64,000 nt of DNA from CBDFHV01 sp965247705 (GTDB lineage: Bacteria; Pseudomonadota; Alphaproteobacteria; Rhodospirillales; CAMCUA01): the NCBI GenBank assembly GCA_965247705.1, contig CBDFHV010000083.1, forward strand, positions 1 through 64,000, read 5' to 3'. How positions within the stretch are numbered: position 1 is the stretch's first letter; every line of letters starts with the position of its first letter. Below, piece by piece: positions 23,393-32,782 of this stretch. A program made the position numbers and the translations under genes. The notes beneath the pieces are model-generated. The model saw only the letters and a program-made list of their open reading frames with translations. It made no database searches and had not been told where the DNA came from.

Positions 23393-24793
23393 ATGGCGGG
23401 GCTGCTCGTCTATGCGCTGCACAGCCTGACCCTGCTTCTGTTGTTCCGCCGCCATGGGGCCGCATCCCTGGCGGCGGAAAGGCTGGAGGCGGCGGCGCCC
23501 CTGCCGGCCGGGGGCAACCTGCCCCAGGTGCTGGTGCAGGTGCCCCTCTACAACGAGCGGGACGTGGCCGAGCGGGCCATCCGCACTGCCGCCGCCCTCA
23601 ATTGGCCCGGCGACCGGCTGACCATCCAGGTGCTGGACGACAGCACCGACGACACCACCGACATCGCGGCCCGGGTGTGCGCCGATTTGGCCAACCGCGG
23701 CGTCGCCATCGAGCATCGCCACCGGACCCTGCGCAGCGGTTTCAAGGCCGGCGCCCTGCAAGCGGGGCTCGAGGCCAGCGACGCCGAATACGTCGCCCTG
23801 TTCGACGCCGACTTCGTCCCCCGCCCCGATTTCCTCACCCGGGCCATCCGGCCCCTGCTGGCGGACGGGCGCCTGGCCGTGGTGCAGGGCCGGTGGGATC
23901 ACCTGAACGCGCGGCAAAACGCCGTCACCCGGGCCCAGGCCATCGGTCTCGACAGCCATTTCGCCATCGAGCAGGCGGCCCGCGCCTGGAGCGGCCTGCC
24001 CATGCATTTCAACGGCACCTGCGGCCTGTGGCGGCGCCGCGCCATCGACGACGCCGGCGGCTGGAGCGCCGAGACCCTGACCGAGGACATCGATCTGAGC
24101 TACCGTGCCCAGTTGGCCGGCTACCGCTGCACCTACCGCATGGACCTGGCGGTGCCGGGGGAGCTGCCGGCGGACATCGACGCCTGGCGCAGCCAGCAGT
24201 TCCGCTGGGCCAAGGGGTCCATCCAGGTGGCGCGCAAGCTCTTGGGTCCCATTTGGCGGACGGCCTGGCCGCTGACCCACAAGCTGGCGGCGACCGCCCA
24301 CCTCACCCACTACGGGGTGAACCTGCTGGTGCTGTTGAGCCTGATCGCGGCGCCGCCGGTGCTGTGGCTCACCGAAGCGCGCCCGTGGCCGGTTCTGCTG
24401 CTGGCTGCGGCCGCCATCGTCGGCGGCCTCGCGGCCAGCCTGTCGGTCTATGTGCACAGCCAGCGGTTCCTGCGCGGCGCACGCGCCGGCCGGCTGATCC
24501 GGGACCTGCCGGTCCTGGTATCCCTGGGGACCGGCCTGGCGCTCTCCAACGGGCGGGGCGTGGCCGAGGCCCTGTTCCGCATCGCGTCGCCCTTCGTCCG
24601 CACGCCGAAGACCGGCGGCGGGCAAGGCAGCTACCGGGCCGGCCGGCGCACCGGCCTGCCGGAATGCGCCGCCGCCCTGTGGGCCCTGTGGGGACACCTG
24701 GGCGGCATCGGGGTGATGTCGCCCCTGCTGCTGCTCTACGTCAGCGGCTTCGCCTGGGTCGGAATCCTGTCCCTCAAGTCCCGGGTTGGGTAG
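23393..24793 (+). CDS. Processive family 2 glycosyltransferase (membrane)
   Basis: 466 aa from the ATG at 23393; the hydrophobic N-terminal helix begins slightly earlier in the open frame, so a non-ATG start upstream is possible. Catalytic core: VQVPLYNERDVAERAI, LDDSTDDTTD, ALFDADFVP (DxD), TLTEDIDLSYRA and SQQFRWAKGS (Q-x-x-R-W), the set of processive cellulose-synthase-like enzymes. Several transmembrane helices follow (about residues 300-370 and 420-460). It could make a beta-linked exopolysaccharide or glycosylate a lipid. Its end overlaps the convergent sulfatase-like gene by 20 bp. Confidence 0.88.
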   Translation: MAGLLVYALHSLTLLLLFRRHGAASLAAERLEAAAPLPAGGNLPQVLVQVPLYNERDVAERAIRTAAALNWPGDRLTIQVLDDSTDDTTDIAARVCADLANRGVAIEHRHRTLRSGFKAGALQAGLEASDAEYVALFDADFVPRPDFLTRAIRPLLADGRLAVVQGRWDHLNARQNAVTRAQAIGLDSHFAIEQAARAWSGLPMHFNGTCGLWRRRAIDDAGGWSAETLTEDIDLSYRAQLAGYRCTYRMDLAVPGELPADIDAWRSQQFRWAKGSIQVARKLLGPIWRTAWPLTHKLAATAHLTHYGVNLLVLLSLIAAPPVLWLTEARPWPVLLLAAAAIVGGLAASLSVYVHSQRFLRGARAGRLIRDLPVLVSLGTGLALSNGRGVAEALFRIASPFVRTPKTGGGQGSYRAGRRTGLPECAAALWALWGHLGGIGVMSPLLLLYVSGFAWVGILSLKSRVG

Positions 24794-26378
24794 CAGCCGA
24801 AAAGGCTTCCAGCAGCAGAAACGGTAAACGGTCCATGGGGCCAACCGCCGCCTCGGGGCGCACGGTCGGCCGGAACCCCGCTTCGAACAAGGGCGCCAGC
24901 AGGTCGGCCCGGGGCGCAAACACGTGCACGGGCACGTCGTGGCGGGCGTCGGGACCGCTGATGGCGGCCGGCGGCTGATGGTCTCCCAAGGCGATGACCA
25001 CGGCGTCGGGCGGCGCCCGCTGGCGCAGGAAGCCGGCCAGCAGGGCCAGGTCATAGGCCATGGTCCGGCGGTAGAATTCAGCCATCCGCACGGGGCTCAA
25101 GGCGGCCCAGCCCTCCGCCGGCGCCACGTCGGCGCCCGCCGGCGCCGGCACGGCGCGGGACCAGTCCTCGGCGATGGGCGCTACCGGGGTAAAGGGAGCG
25201 TGGCTGGTGATGGTGGGAAAGAACAGGAACAGGGGCGCCCGATCCCGGGGCGCGATCTCGCGGCGCGCCAGCCACTCCAGGGAATACTGGTCGGGGATCT
25301 GCCACCAGCCGTAGCGCGGCCCCCCATAGGCCAGGGACGGGGCGTCGTAGATGCGATCGAAGCGCAGGGCCGCCCCTTCCGGCCATGCCTTGCGAATGCC
25401 GGGGACCAGGGCGACGGTCCGATAGCCGCCGTCGCGGAACCGATCCACCAGGGTGTGCCGGCCGCTTTTCAACAGGCGGTGGTAGGCGCCGTTGCCTGGC
25501 ACCCAGGCGCCCGACAGACCGGTCAGATGGGCCAGCCACGAGGCGCCGGCGAAGGTGGGCGAGCCCATGAAGGCCGAGGCCACGTGACGGCCGGTCTCGC
25601 CGGCGGCTGCTTCCAGATCGTCAAGGAGCGGCGCCAGGGGACCGTCGGCGTCGCCCCGGTCATAAACGACGGCGCCGTAGGATTCCAAATAGATCAGGTA
25701 AACGTCGCCGCCCCGAAGCCGCCCCAGGTCCGCTGGTGGCAGGACGGTCGCGCTGTCGGTGGCGTCGGTCGCATCCGGATCAGCCGCCGCCGCCAGATGT
25801 GCCGCCTGCTGGGCGACGACGGTGGCGACGGGAATGGCGAAATGGAGTTCGACACCGATTCGGTCGTTGCCCATGCCGGCGCCATAAAGTCCGATGGCGA
25901 TCAGGCCTCCGACGATGGCACCCCGGCGAACACGCGGCCTTTCGCAGGCCCTGGCCATGGCGCCCACGGACCACGACACCAACAGCGCCAACAACGCCAG
26001 GACCGCCGGCACCCCCACCCCAATCGCCGCCACCTGCCACGGTGGTGCCACCTGTACCAGCATGCCGATCAAGTTGGGGACGTGGGGCAGGTCCCAGTAG
26101 AGGTCGATGCGGCGGCCGAACATGGCCGGCGCGGTAATGTCGAGAAAGCGGAAGACGATCCACAGGGTGAGGAGGACGGACAGCCCGCGCCGCGCCCAGG
26201 GGGATACCCCCGACCGCCGGAATGCGAGGCCGGCGAGGACGACCACCACGACCGCCAGTTCCACCGACGCTTCCCCCGTCCAACCCACCCACAGGGTGGG
26301 CCACAGGTTGTGCATGGTCAGGCCCGCATTGAGCAGGAACAGGCCGGCGAACGCCGCCACGGCCGTTCCCATCCTCAT
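24774..26378 (-). CDS. Membrane-anchored sulfatase/phosphotransferase-like protein
   Basis: 534 aa. Five or so N-terminal transmembrane helices (residues 5-175) precede a periplasmic alkaline-phosphatase-superfamily domain: GGDVYLIYLESYGAVVYD, MGSPTFAGASWLAHLTGLSGAW (the catalytic Ser/Thr region), FFPTITSHAPFTPVAP (metal-binding His) and VIALGDHQPPAAI (Asp-His). The layout is that of LTA-synthase-like and phosphoethanolamine/phosphoglycerol transferases. Beside the processive GT2, it may decorate the same glycan with phosphoglycerol or a similar group, which is inference. Confidence 0.83.
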   Translation of the reverse strand: MRMGTAVAAFAGLFLLNAGLTMHNLWPTLWVGWTGEASVELAVVVVVLAGLAFRRSGVSPWARRGLSVLLTLWIVFRFLDITAPAMFGRRIDLYWDLPHVPNLIGMLVQVAPPWQVAAIGVGVPAVLALLALLVSWSVGAMARACERPRVRRGAIVGGLIAIGLYGAGMGNDRIGVELHFAIPVATVVAQQAAHLAAAADPDATDATDSATVLPPADLGRLRGGDVYLIYLESYGAVVYDRGDADGPLAPLLDDLEAAAGETGRHVASAFMGSPTFAGASWLAHLTGLSGAWVPGNGAYHRLLKSGRHTLVDRFRDGGYRTVALVPGIRKAWPEGAALRFDRIYDAPSLAYGGPRYGWWQIPDQYSLEWLARREIAPRDRAPLFLFFPTITSHAPFTPVAPIAEDWSRAVPAPAGADVAPAEGWAALSPVRMAEFYRRTMAYDLALLAGFLRQRAPPDAVVIALGDHQPPAAISGPDARHDVPVHVFAPRADLLAPLFEAGFRPTVRPEAAVGPMDRLPFLLLEAFSAATQPGT

Positions 26379-26423
26379 GGATCAGGCTTCGGCCATATGC
26401 GGGGAAAGAGGGCCGTTACCCCT

Positions 26424-26455
26424 CTTCCGTCACCCCCGCGCAGGGGTGACGGGAA
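26424..26455. repeat. Inverted repeat between acetolactate synthase and sulfatase-like genes
   Basis: CTTCCGTCACCCC and GGGGTGACGGGAAG form a 13-bp stem around a short CGCGCA loop. It lies just after the acetolactate synthase stop in that gene's direction, where it could terminate transcription, though no T-run follows. The loop CCCGCGCAGG recurs near 30165, which suggests a repeat family. Confidence 0.55.
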
Positions 26456-26469
26456 GGTGGCGGCGGCCA

Positions 26470-28133
26470 TCAAATGGTGAACTGGAGATTCCCCAGGCGC
26501 TTCGACAGCTTCAGGTTCTCCGAATAGTCCACCGGCACGGTGATCAGGGCCGGGCCCTCCTGAGCGAAGGCCTCTTCCATGGCATCGGCGATCTGGTCGG
26601 GCGCGGTGAGGCTGCGGCCCCACATGCCGAAGGACTTGGCCAGAAGCTCGAAGTCCGGGTTGTTGAAGGCCAACTCCGAATGGCGGCCGCCGAAGTGGCC
26701 CTGCTGCTTCCACTTGATCAGGCCGTACTCGCCGTCGCACCAGACCATGCAGACCACGTTGAGCTTGAGGCGGGCCAGGGTCTCCATATCCTGCACGTTC
26801 ATCAGGAAGCCGGCATCGCCGCAGATGGCCATGACCTTGCGGTCCGGCTGGGCGATCTTGGCACCCATCGCCCCGGGCAACGCAAAGCCCATGGAGCAGA
26901 AGCCGTTGGAGATCAGGCAGGTGTTGGGCACCTCGGTCTGGAAGTAGCGCGCGATCCACATCTTGTGGGCCCCAACGTCGGACAAGAGGATGCCGTCCTT
27001 GTCGAGGGACTGGCGCACGTCCCACAAAATCTTCTGCGGCTTCATGGGGAAGGACGTGTCGTCCCTTTCCGCGCCAGATCATCGGCCATGGCCTCGCGCA
27101 CCTTGGTGCGGGTGTTGATGTCGAACAGCGGCAGCTTGCCGTCGCCGTCGAAGCGGCGGTTGAGTTCTTCGTTGACCTGCCACAGGGCGTCCGCCACGTC
27201 GCCGACGACGTCCACGTCGACGGGATAGAAGTGGTCGACTTCCGCCGGCCAGAAATCCATGTGGATAATCTTCTTGTTCTGCTTGCGGTTCCAGGCGTTG
27301 GGCGCGCACTCGACCAGGTCGTAGCCGACGGCGATCACCAGGTCGGCCCCGTCCATTGCGATGTTGATGTAGTCGCCGCTTTGCAGGCCCATGGTGAACA
27401 GGCAGTGAGGATCGGACATGGGCACCGCGCCCTTGCCCATGAAGGTGCTGACGACGCCGATGCCCGACTTGTGGGCCAGCCGCTGAAGCTGCTGGGCGGC
27501 GCGTTTGCGGATGGCGCCGTTGCCGGCCAGGATCAGCGGGCTGGTGGACTGGGCAATCAGGTCGACGGCGGCGGTTATCGCCTTGTGGTCGGCGCCGGGG
27601 CGGCGAGTCTTGCGCACCGCCAGGGGCGGAACGTCGGTTTCCTCCTTGGCGATATCCTCCGGCAATTCGATCACCGTCGCCCCGGGTTTTTCGGCTTCGG
27701 CCACCTTGAAGGCCTTGCGCACCACTTCCGACACGTTGTCGCCGTCCCAGATGGATTGGGCCCACTTGGTGATCGGCCTGAACATGGCGATGGCGTCCAT
27801 GTTCTGGTGGGATTCCTTGTGCAGGCGCTTGGTGCTGCCCTGGCCGATGATCACCACCATCGGCGCCCGGTCCATGTTGGCATCGGCCACGCCGGTCACC
27901 AGGTTTGTGGCGCCGGGGCCGAGGGTGCCCAGGCACACGCCGGCCTTGCCCGTGAGGCGGCCGTAGGCGTCGGCGGCGAAGGCGGCGGCCTGTTCGTGGC
28001 GGCAAAGGACGAAATCGATCGGACTGTCGAGGAGCGAGATCATCAGATCCGCGTTCTCTTCCCCCGGCACCCCGAAGATGTGCGTGACGCTCTCGGCCTC
28101 AAGACAGCGGACGAACAAGTCGGACGCCTTCAT
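26470..28133 (-). pseudogene. Acetolactate synthase-like ThDP enzyme, one frameshift
   Basis: The full protein (about 553 aa) can be read from ATG 28133 (MKASDLFVRCLEAE) to 26470, with one frame change near 27055-27066, where GGAAAGGGACGACACG shifts the frame before FPMKPQKILWDVR. Domains in order: ThDP pyrimidine-binding with the catalytic Glu in LCRHEQAAAFAADAYGR and GPGATNLVTG; central domain with STSPLILAGNGA; ThDP diphosphate-binding with SNGFCSMGFALPGAMGA and ICGDAGFLMNVQD (metal site). It resembles large-subunit acetolactate synthases acting alone (AlsS-like). The single indel is next to a G run, so a base-call error is a live alternative to a true pseudogene. Confidence 0.82.
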
Positions 28134-28536
28134 GACTCCCCCCTTCATGCGATAAATACAACGTGCGGGGGGAAGTCTACACGAGGCGAGCGAGGGGGAC
28201 AAAGGCCGGGGCGCGGGGGGGGGCAACGCCCGGAGGGCGAAAACGAACCACAGAGGCGCAAAGGCACAAAGGCACAAAGGCACGGAGGCACGGAGGCACG
28301 GAGACTCCGTGGTGAAAATTCCCGGCGGTTCGTGCTTTACCGCGCCCCGGGAGCGTATCCCGCCTTGGTAGGGGCAACCGTGGACAACACCGGGAACACC
28401 GACCTGGTCACAGAGAAAGTCACAGAGAAAAAGCGTGCACGTCGCGCATTATCACCTTCTCTGTAACTTCTCTGTGTATTTGTGTCTCTGTGGTGAAATT
28501 CCTCACCCGATGGTGGTTCGAACCGTCACCCGGCCC
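28134..28536. repeat. Non-coding gap with CACAGAGGCAC-type short tandem repeats
   Basis: 28249-28312 is a run of 8-9-bp units, first CAAAGGCA then CGGAGGCA, ending CTCCGTGGTGAAAATTCC. About 100 bp later, 28411-28498 holds CACAGAGAAA units and their inverse TTCTCTGTG, ending TCTGTGGTGAAATTCC. The two blocks share the GTGGTGAAA(A)TTCC edge. This type of repeat is scattered in many bacterial genomes between genes. No ORF of substance. Confidence 0.7.
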
Positions 28537-28845
28537 TCAACTTCGGGCGCCACCCGCCGGCGGGGCGACCGGTTTCCAGTGGAGGCCGGTGGCGATGAGG
28601 CAACTGACGCCGTTGGGCTGGGTCATCACGATGCTCCAGGTGCCTTGCGGAGCGGCGAAAATCTCGACCATCGCGCCGCCATGGCTCAGGCCCATGGCCG
28701 TCGGATGCTCCGCGTGGCGCTGGCTGAGGGTGGCGGCCACAATGTCGTGGGGTCCGCAAACGGTTTGGGCCGAGGCCGCGTCGGTCATGGCGGTAGCGCC
28801 AAGCAAGCCCGCCAGCAGGAACGGGGATACAAGAGTCCGAACCAT
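28537..28845 (-). CDS. Small secreted protein of unknown function
   Basis: 102 aa from the ATG at 28845, which follows a GAGGAG-type ribosome site. A Sec signal peptide (MVRTLVSPFLLAGLL to about residue 27, cut after ASA) is followed by a 75-residue domain with two Cys (TVCGPHDIVAATLSQRH and GVSCLIATGLHW) and the segment MVEIFAAPQGTWSIVMTQP. No family name is known to me. It would be periplasmic, perhaps with one disulfide. Confidence 0.7.
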   Translation of the reverse strand: MVRTLVSPFLLAGLLGATAMTDAASAQTVCGPHDIVAATLSQRHAEHPTAMGLSHGGAMVEIFAAPQGTWSIVMTQPNGVSCLIATGLHWKPVAPPAGGARS

Positions 28846-29039
28846 CGGATAGCTCCTCTTTCCGAGGATCGCCCGGCGGTTGTTCCTTGACGCCGCCAGC
28901 AACGATCCTGCCCATGGTGACCGTTGGACCCGATGTCTCCAATTATACAGAGGCATACGAGCGACAATCCCCGCGCCGTCACCGCCGCCCCCCTTGGCCC
29001 CTTCCGGCCGGGCCCCTATCATGCCCCGACCGACAGCAG

Positions 29040-29116
29040 GTCCCCGTAGCTCAGTCGGATAGAGCACCGGATTCCTAATCCGGGGGTCGCAGGTTCGAGT
29101 CCTGCCGGGGACGCCA
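29040..29116 (+). tRNA. tRNA-Arg(CCT)
   Basis: Acceptor GTCCCCG pairs with CGGGGAC at 29106-29112. The D arm has GCTCAGTCGGATAGAGC. The anticodon stem CCGGA/TCCGG closes the loop TTCCTAA, giving anticodon CCT (reads AGG). The T arm is GCAGGTTCGAGTCCTGC. Discriminator G 29113; CCA encoded at 29114-29116. It marks the left edge of the accessory region. Confidence 0.95.
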
Positions 29117-29391
29117 TTTTTTCAAAGGGTTATGATTTCGTAGTGTCCCGAGAGGTCCAATTTGCAACCGGATTGCAACCGAACTTGTAGCGCGCCACTT
29201 CGTCTTGATGGAGTTGCCGCCTAAATTTGGACTCTGGAGATACCCCGATTCAAGGGCCGGTGATTATCAACTCGTCGGCTCACCTGCGGCCCCCAACGTT
29301 GATTTGTCGATCGAGGACGAAGCGCGCGGTGTGCCGGTTGATGCTGTCGGTCACTGCGAGCCTCCCCCAATGCGCCAGACCAGGGCGCCCT
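29117..29391. other. Gap after tRNA-Arg, possible integration scar
   Basis: AT-richer than its surroundings at first (TTTTTTCAAAGGGTTATGATTTC), then GTGTCCCGAGAGGTCC and TTGCAACCGGATTGCAACC, a near-direct 9-bp repeat of TTGCAACCG. This looks like an att region left by an integrase that uses tRNA genes, but no second copy of the tRNA 3' end was found in the window. No gene is seen. Confidence 0.35.
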
Positions 29392-29725
29392 TCAAAACAG
29401 CATCCTGCCGATCTTGGAGAACACGTCGGCGATACCGGTGAACCTGCCGTCGTCGGCAAGGAACGACGCTGCCGCCGCCCACGCCACTGGACCGCCAAAC
29501 AAGGCAGCGACGTGGGAGCCGTGGGCCCGCGCCAAGGCGACCAAACGGTCGAGGACGTCCCCGGGCGCCGATGTGCCCCTCATCGTGGTGTGCCGCACCT
29601 CTATCCGCCCAGGTCTCCCGCGCCGTGACGTAGGAGGCGTCGACCTGATGGCGTGAGGCGAGAGCCGCCTCGATGTCCCGGGCGACACCGGCGAAGGCGT
29701 CGGGCGCGGTTTCGGTTTCGGTCAC
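29392..29725 (-). pseudogene. Hypothetical phage-type protein, frameshifted
   Basis: Reads from ATG 29725 (MTETETAPDAFAGVARDIEAAL) in one frame to TARETWADR, then in another frame from IEVRHTTMRGTSAPGDVL to GIADVFSKIGRMLF and a stop at 29392. A one-base loss near 29612 explains both pieces; together they make about 110 aa. The second half has a hydrophobic part (HVAALFGGPVAWAAAASFL). It lies directly downstream of a phage-like lysin in the same direction, so it is probably a lysis or morphogenesis gene, but no family is recognised. Confidence 0.5.
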
Positions 29726-29749
29726 AGTTGGTCTCCTCGGTGGCGATGA

Positions 29750-30152
29750 TCAATCGACGTCGTTTTGGAAATGGTACGCACCGATATTGATCACCGGCTG
29801 GCGGCGAGTTCCCCAGTCGGCGGGGAACCCCATGGCCTCGGCGTGGTAGTGCCGCGCGCCGAAGGTACTGTCCGGGCACTCAACGCCGACAATCAGGCGG
29901 GCGATCTCCAGGCATTCGCCGAAGAGGGGGTCGTCCACGGACACCGCCTCGATAACGGCCGCTTGGGGTCCTTCCTGTTCTAGCAGCTGAACTGACAGGG
30001 CTGCAGGTGGACGGACCGGATGTCGCTGCCGAACCAGCCTCCCTTCTCGACCCAGTTGCGTGCCTCGCAGCCCACGGCCACGTGGCCGCCGAACAGCTCG
30101 CCGCGCGCCTCCCCGCAGAGAGTGTGCGCCAGGGTGTCATTGTGCCCGTTCC
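29750..30152 (-). pseudogene. SleB-type cell wall hydrolase (phage lysin), broken
   Basis: First frame: DTLAHTLCGEARGELFGGHVAV, then EARNWVEKGGWFGSDIRSVHLQPCQFSC and a stop just after it. A second frame then gives SVDDPLFGECLEIARLIVGVECPDSTFGARHYHAEAMG to the stop at 29750. These are the typical parts of phage hydrolase_2 (SleB) proteins: GEARGE with the catalytic Glu, WWGNDIR-like and QFSCWN-like blocks, and THYHA. The frame change is near 29975. It supports a prophage remnant next to tRNA-Arg. Confidence 0.72.
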
Positions 30153-30367
30153 GGCGAAGCCTGCCCCGCGCAGGCGGGTGGGCCGGGGGATATCGGTTTC
30201 AGAGGTCTTGCGTTCCAGGCCCTTGCCCGCGAAGGTAGCGAGCAAGGCGACGCGGGTTGACCGGACGGTACTCTGGTTCTACGCACGAAATGGATGACTG
30301 CGAGTACGAGGGCGGTTCTGGATTGTAATTGGAGGGTGGGTGTTGAAAAGAAAGGCGAGTCAGGCTA

Positions 30368-31403
30368 GTGTTCCGCTCGAAACAAATGATTCCCATCGGG
30401 CAGGTGTGATGCGATTCTGGGTTCATGGGGAAGAAAGTGAGGATCCAGCTGGCGCCTGGGGATCAGGACAGGCTGGAGGCGTTGATCGCCAATGGCAACA
30501 CGCTGCAGAAGCATGTCCGACGGGCTCGGATTGTACGGCTGGCCGGCGACGGCGTTGGCACCGATGAGATCCAGCGCCGCTTGGGCGTGAGCAAACCGAC
30601 CATCCGACGCTGGCGGACGCGCTATGTGGAGGCCGGCGTGGACGGTTTGTGCCGCGATAAGACGCGCCCGCCGGGCAAGGCACCGCTTGCGGCGGATGTG
30701 GTCATGCGGGTGATCGAGAAGACCAAGACGGAAACGCCGCCGGACGCGACCCACTGGAGCCTGCGAACGATGGCCAAGGCGGTGGGCATCGCGCCGTCGA
30801 GCGTTCAGGCGATCTGGAAGGCACATGAGCTGAAACCGCATCTGGTGGCGACTTTCAAGCTGTCCAATGATCCGCGGTTTGCCGAGAACGTCGAGGACGT
30901 GGTCGGGCTGTATGTCAACCCGCCGGAGCACGCCATCGTCCTGTCGGTGGACGAGAAGTCCCAGATCCAGGCACTCGACCGCACCCAGCCGGGCCTGCCG
31001 ATGAAGAAGGGCCGGGCCGGCACCATGACCCACGACTATAAGCGCCACGGCACCACCACCCTGTTCGCGGCGCTCGACGTGCTCGACGGCACGGTCATCG
31101 GCCAATGCATGCAGAAGCATCGCCATCAGGAGTTCATCCGCTTCTTGAACAAGATCAACCGCGCGACGTCGAAGCACCTGGCTCTCCACCTGATCGTCGA
31201 CAACTACGCCGCCCACAAGACGCCGGAGGTCAAGCGCTGGCTGAAACGCCATCCCCGGTTCCGCCTGCATTTCACGCCGACCTCGGCGTCGTGGCTCAAC
31301 TTGGTCGAACGCTTCTTTGCCGAGATCACCCGAAAGCGCATCCGTCGCGGCGTGTTTCACTCCATCGTCGAATTGCAAATGGCCATCAACGACTACCTCG
31401 ACC
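30368..31403 (+). mobile_element. IS630-family element, copy 2, truncated by IS3
   Basis: Left end CTAGTGTTCCGCTCGAAAC with TA at 30366-30367 is identical to copy 1. The sequence follows copy 1 until 31403, where IS3 copy A begins. The remaining right end (about 100 bp, plus its inverted repeat) is not found beyond the IS3, so the insertion was followed by a deletion or rearrangement. Confidence 0.88.
30425..31403 (+). pseudogene. Truncated IS630 transposase
   Basis: Residues 1-326 of the 359-aa transposase are present, including all three DDE residues, but the frame then runs into IS3 sequence and adds 25 foreign residues (LSRTRFPWTQ...) before a stop at 31480. Two substitutions relative to copy 1 (Pro to Leu at 27, His to Arg near 279). 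Probably inactive. Confidence 0.85.
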
Positions 31404-31448
31404 TGAGTCGGACCCGATTTCCTTGGACACAGAATTGGCTTAATCGAA

Positions 31449-31880
31449 GTGTCCAAGGAGGACCGGAACATGACCGATAATTTTGAGAAGAAAGTTGCTG
31501 TTGATGGGCCTGTGGTAAATGCGGGCGAGCTTGGCTCGTCCACGTTTTCCCCAGGACAGGCTTTGCCGGCAGGCCCGCTGGGACTTGGCCAGCGATGGAC
31601 GGTGGCGCGCAAGCGTGAGGTCGTTCTGCGGCTTTTGCGTGACGAGCCGGTGCAACTTCTGTCGCGCCAGTTGGGCGTAGAGATCTTCCGGCTCGAGCAG
31701 TGGCGTGAGAAAGCGATCGGCGGGATCGACGCCTCGCTCAAGCAACGCAAGGGCGATCCGGTGCAGGCGGAACTGGATAGCGCCATGAAGCGGATCGGAG
31801 AGTTGACCATGCAGGTGGAACTGCTGGAGGCCAAGACGGAGACCTTCGGCCCTTTGGGGCGGCGGAGGTCGCGGCGATGA
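31449..31880 (+). CDS. IS3 OrfA (helix-turn-helix)
   Basis: 143 aa. A helix-turn-helix (REVVLRLLRDEPVQLLSRQLGVEIFRLEQWR, here residues about 55-85) is followed by an amphipathic leucine-rich stretch (MKRIGELTMQVELLEAKTE) likely to mediate dimerisation. Its stop overlaps the orfB ATG by 4 bp rather than using the usual slippery frameshift, though fusion by -1 slippage cannot be excluded. Identical in copy B. Confidence 0.88.
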   Translation: MSKEDRNMTDNFEKKVAVDGPVVNAGELGSSTFSPGQALPAGPLGLGQRWTVARKREVVLRLLRDEPVQLLSRQLGVEIFRLEQWREKAIGGIDASLKQRKGDPVQAELDSAMKRIGELTMQVELLEAKTETFGPLGRRRSRR

Positions 31881-32782
31881 GTGCCGCCACCTCGCCCGGC
31901 ACGGGTCTGGCCTACGGCCTGCGGCGGGTCTGCGCCGCCTGGGGCATGGCCCGCTCCTCGTTCTACGCCGTGACCTCCGGCCAGCACGCCGAGCAGCCGC
32001 CGGCAAAGCGTCGGGGACCGAAGCCCGCGATCTCGGACCAGGCGCTGCTGGTGGCGATCGAAGCCGACCTGGAGGCATCGCCCTGGGAGGGCGAGGGCTA
32101 CCGCAAGGTCTGGGCTCGGCTTCGGGTCTGTCGCGACATCCGGGTTGCCCGCAAGCGGGTGCTCCGCCTGATGCGCGAGAACAATCTGCTCTCGCCCCAT
32201 CGCTGCCGCCGCCGTGGCGGCAATCCCCATGACGGTGAGATCATCACTCATGCCCCGAACCTCATGTGGGGCACCGATGGCGTTCGGGTGTTCACGGTGG
32301 ACGACGGCTGGGGCTGGATCTTCACCGCCGTCGAGCATTGGAACGCCGAGTGTGTCGGCTGGCATGTCTGCAAGCGCGGCGACCGCTTCGCCGCCCTGCA
32401 GCCGATCTCCATGGGGCTTGCCGGGCTGTATGGCTCGACCGCGGCCGGCGCGGCTCGGGGGCTGGCCTTGCGGATGGATCACGGCTCCCAGTATCTGTCG
32501 GACCACTTCACCAACCAGATCAAGTTCTGGGGCATCCAGCCGTCCTACGCCTTCGTCGCCGAGCCCCAGACCAACGGCGTCGCCGAGCGGTTCAATCGCA
32601 CGCTGAAGGAACAGATCATCCATGGTCGCATCTACCGCAACATCGCGGAGCTGCGGGACGCCGTCCGCGACTTCGTCGAACTCTACAATGCCCAGTGGAT
32701 CGTCGAAAAGAACGGCTACCTGAGCCCCGCTCAAGCTCGTCAGGCGTGGCACGCCGCGATCTCAATCAGGCCCGCCGCGTGA
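31877..32782 (+). CDS. IS3 OrfB transposase (integrase core)
   Basis: 301 aa. An HTH_21-like region (SPWEGEGYRKVWARLR) precedes the retroviral-type core with WGTDGVRVFT (first Asp), RMDHGSQYLS (second Asp) and TNGVAERFNRTLKEQ (Glu plus the conserved Arg/Lys), then the C-terminal YNAQWIVEKNGYLSPAQAR. Complete and identical to copy B, so both may be functional. Confidence 0.92.
   Translation: MSAATSPGTGLAYGLRRVCAAWGMARSSFYAVTSGQHAEQPPAKRRGPKPAISDQALLVAIEADLEASPWEGEGYRKVWARLRVCRDIRVARKRVLRLMRENNLLSPHRCRRRGGNPHDGEIITHAPNLMWGTDGVRVFTVDDGWGWIFTAVEHWNAECVGWHVCKRGDRFAALQPISMGLAGLYGSTAAGAARGLALRMDHGSQYLSDHFTNQIKFWGIQPSYAFVAEPQTNGVAERFNRTLKEQIIHGRIYRNIAELRDAVRDFVELYNAQWIVEKNGYLSPAQARQAWHAAISIRPAA

Noticed and set aside
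22436..25054. 872-aa minus-strand open frame
   Set aside because: Its real part is the creatininase-family gene (22436-23242); the rest is antisense to the GT2 and sulfatase-like genes and has the Gln/Gly/Arg-rich composition of high-GC shadow frames.
28249..28312. Possible CRISPR array
   Set aside because: Units are 8-9 bp with no spacers of regular length and no cas genes.
30365..32752. Very long minus-strand frame across IS630 and IS3
   Set aside because: Antisense to both transposases and joins two different elements, so it cannot be an ancestral gene.
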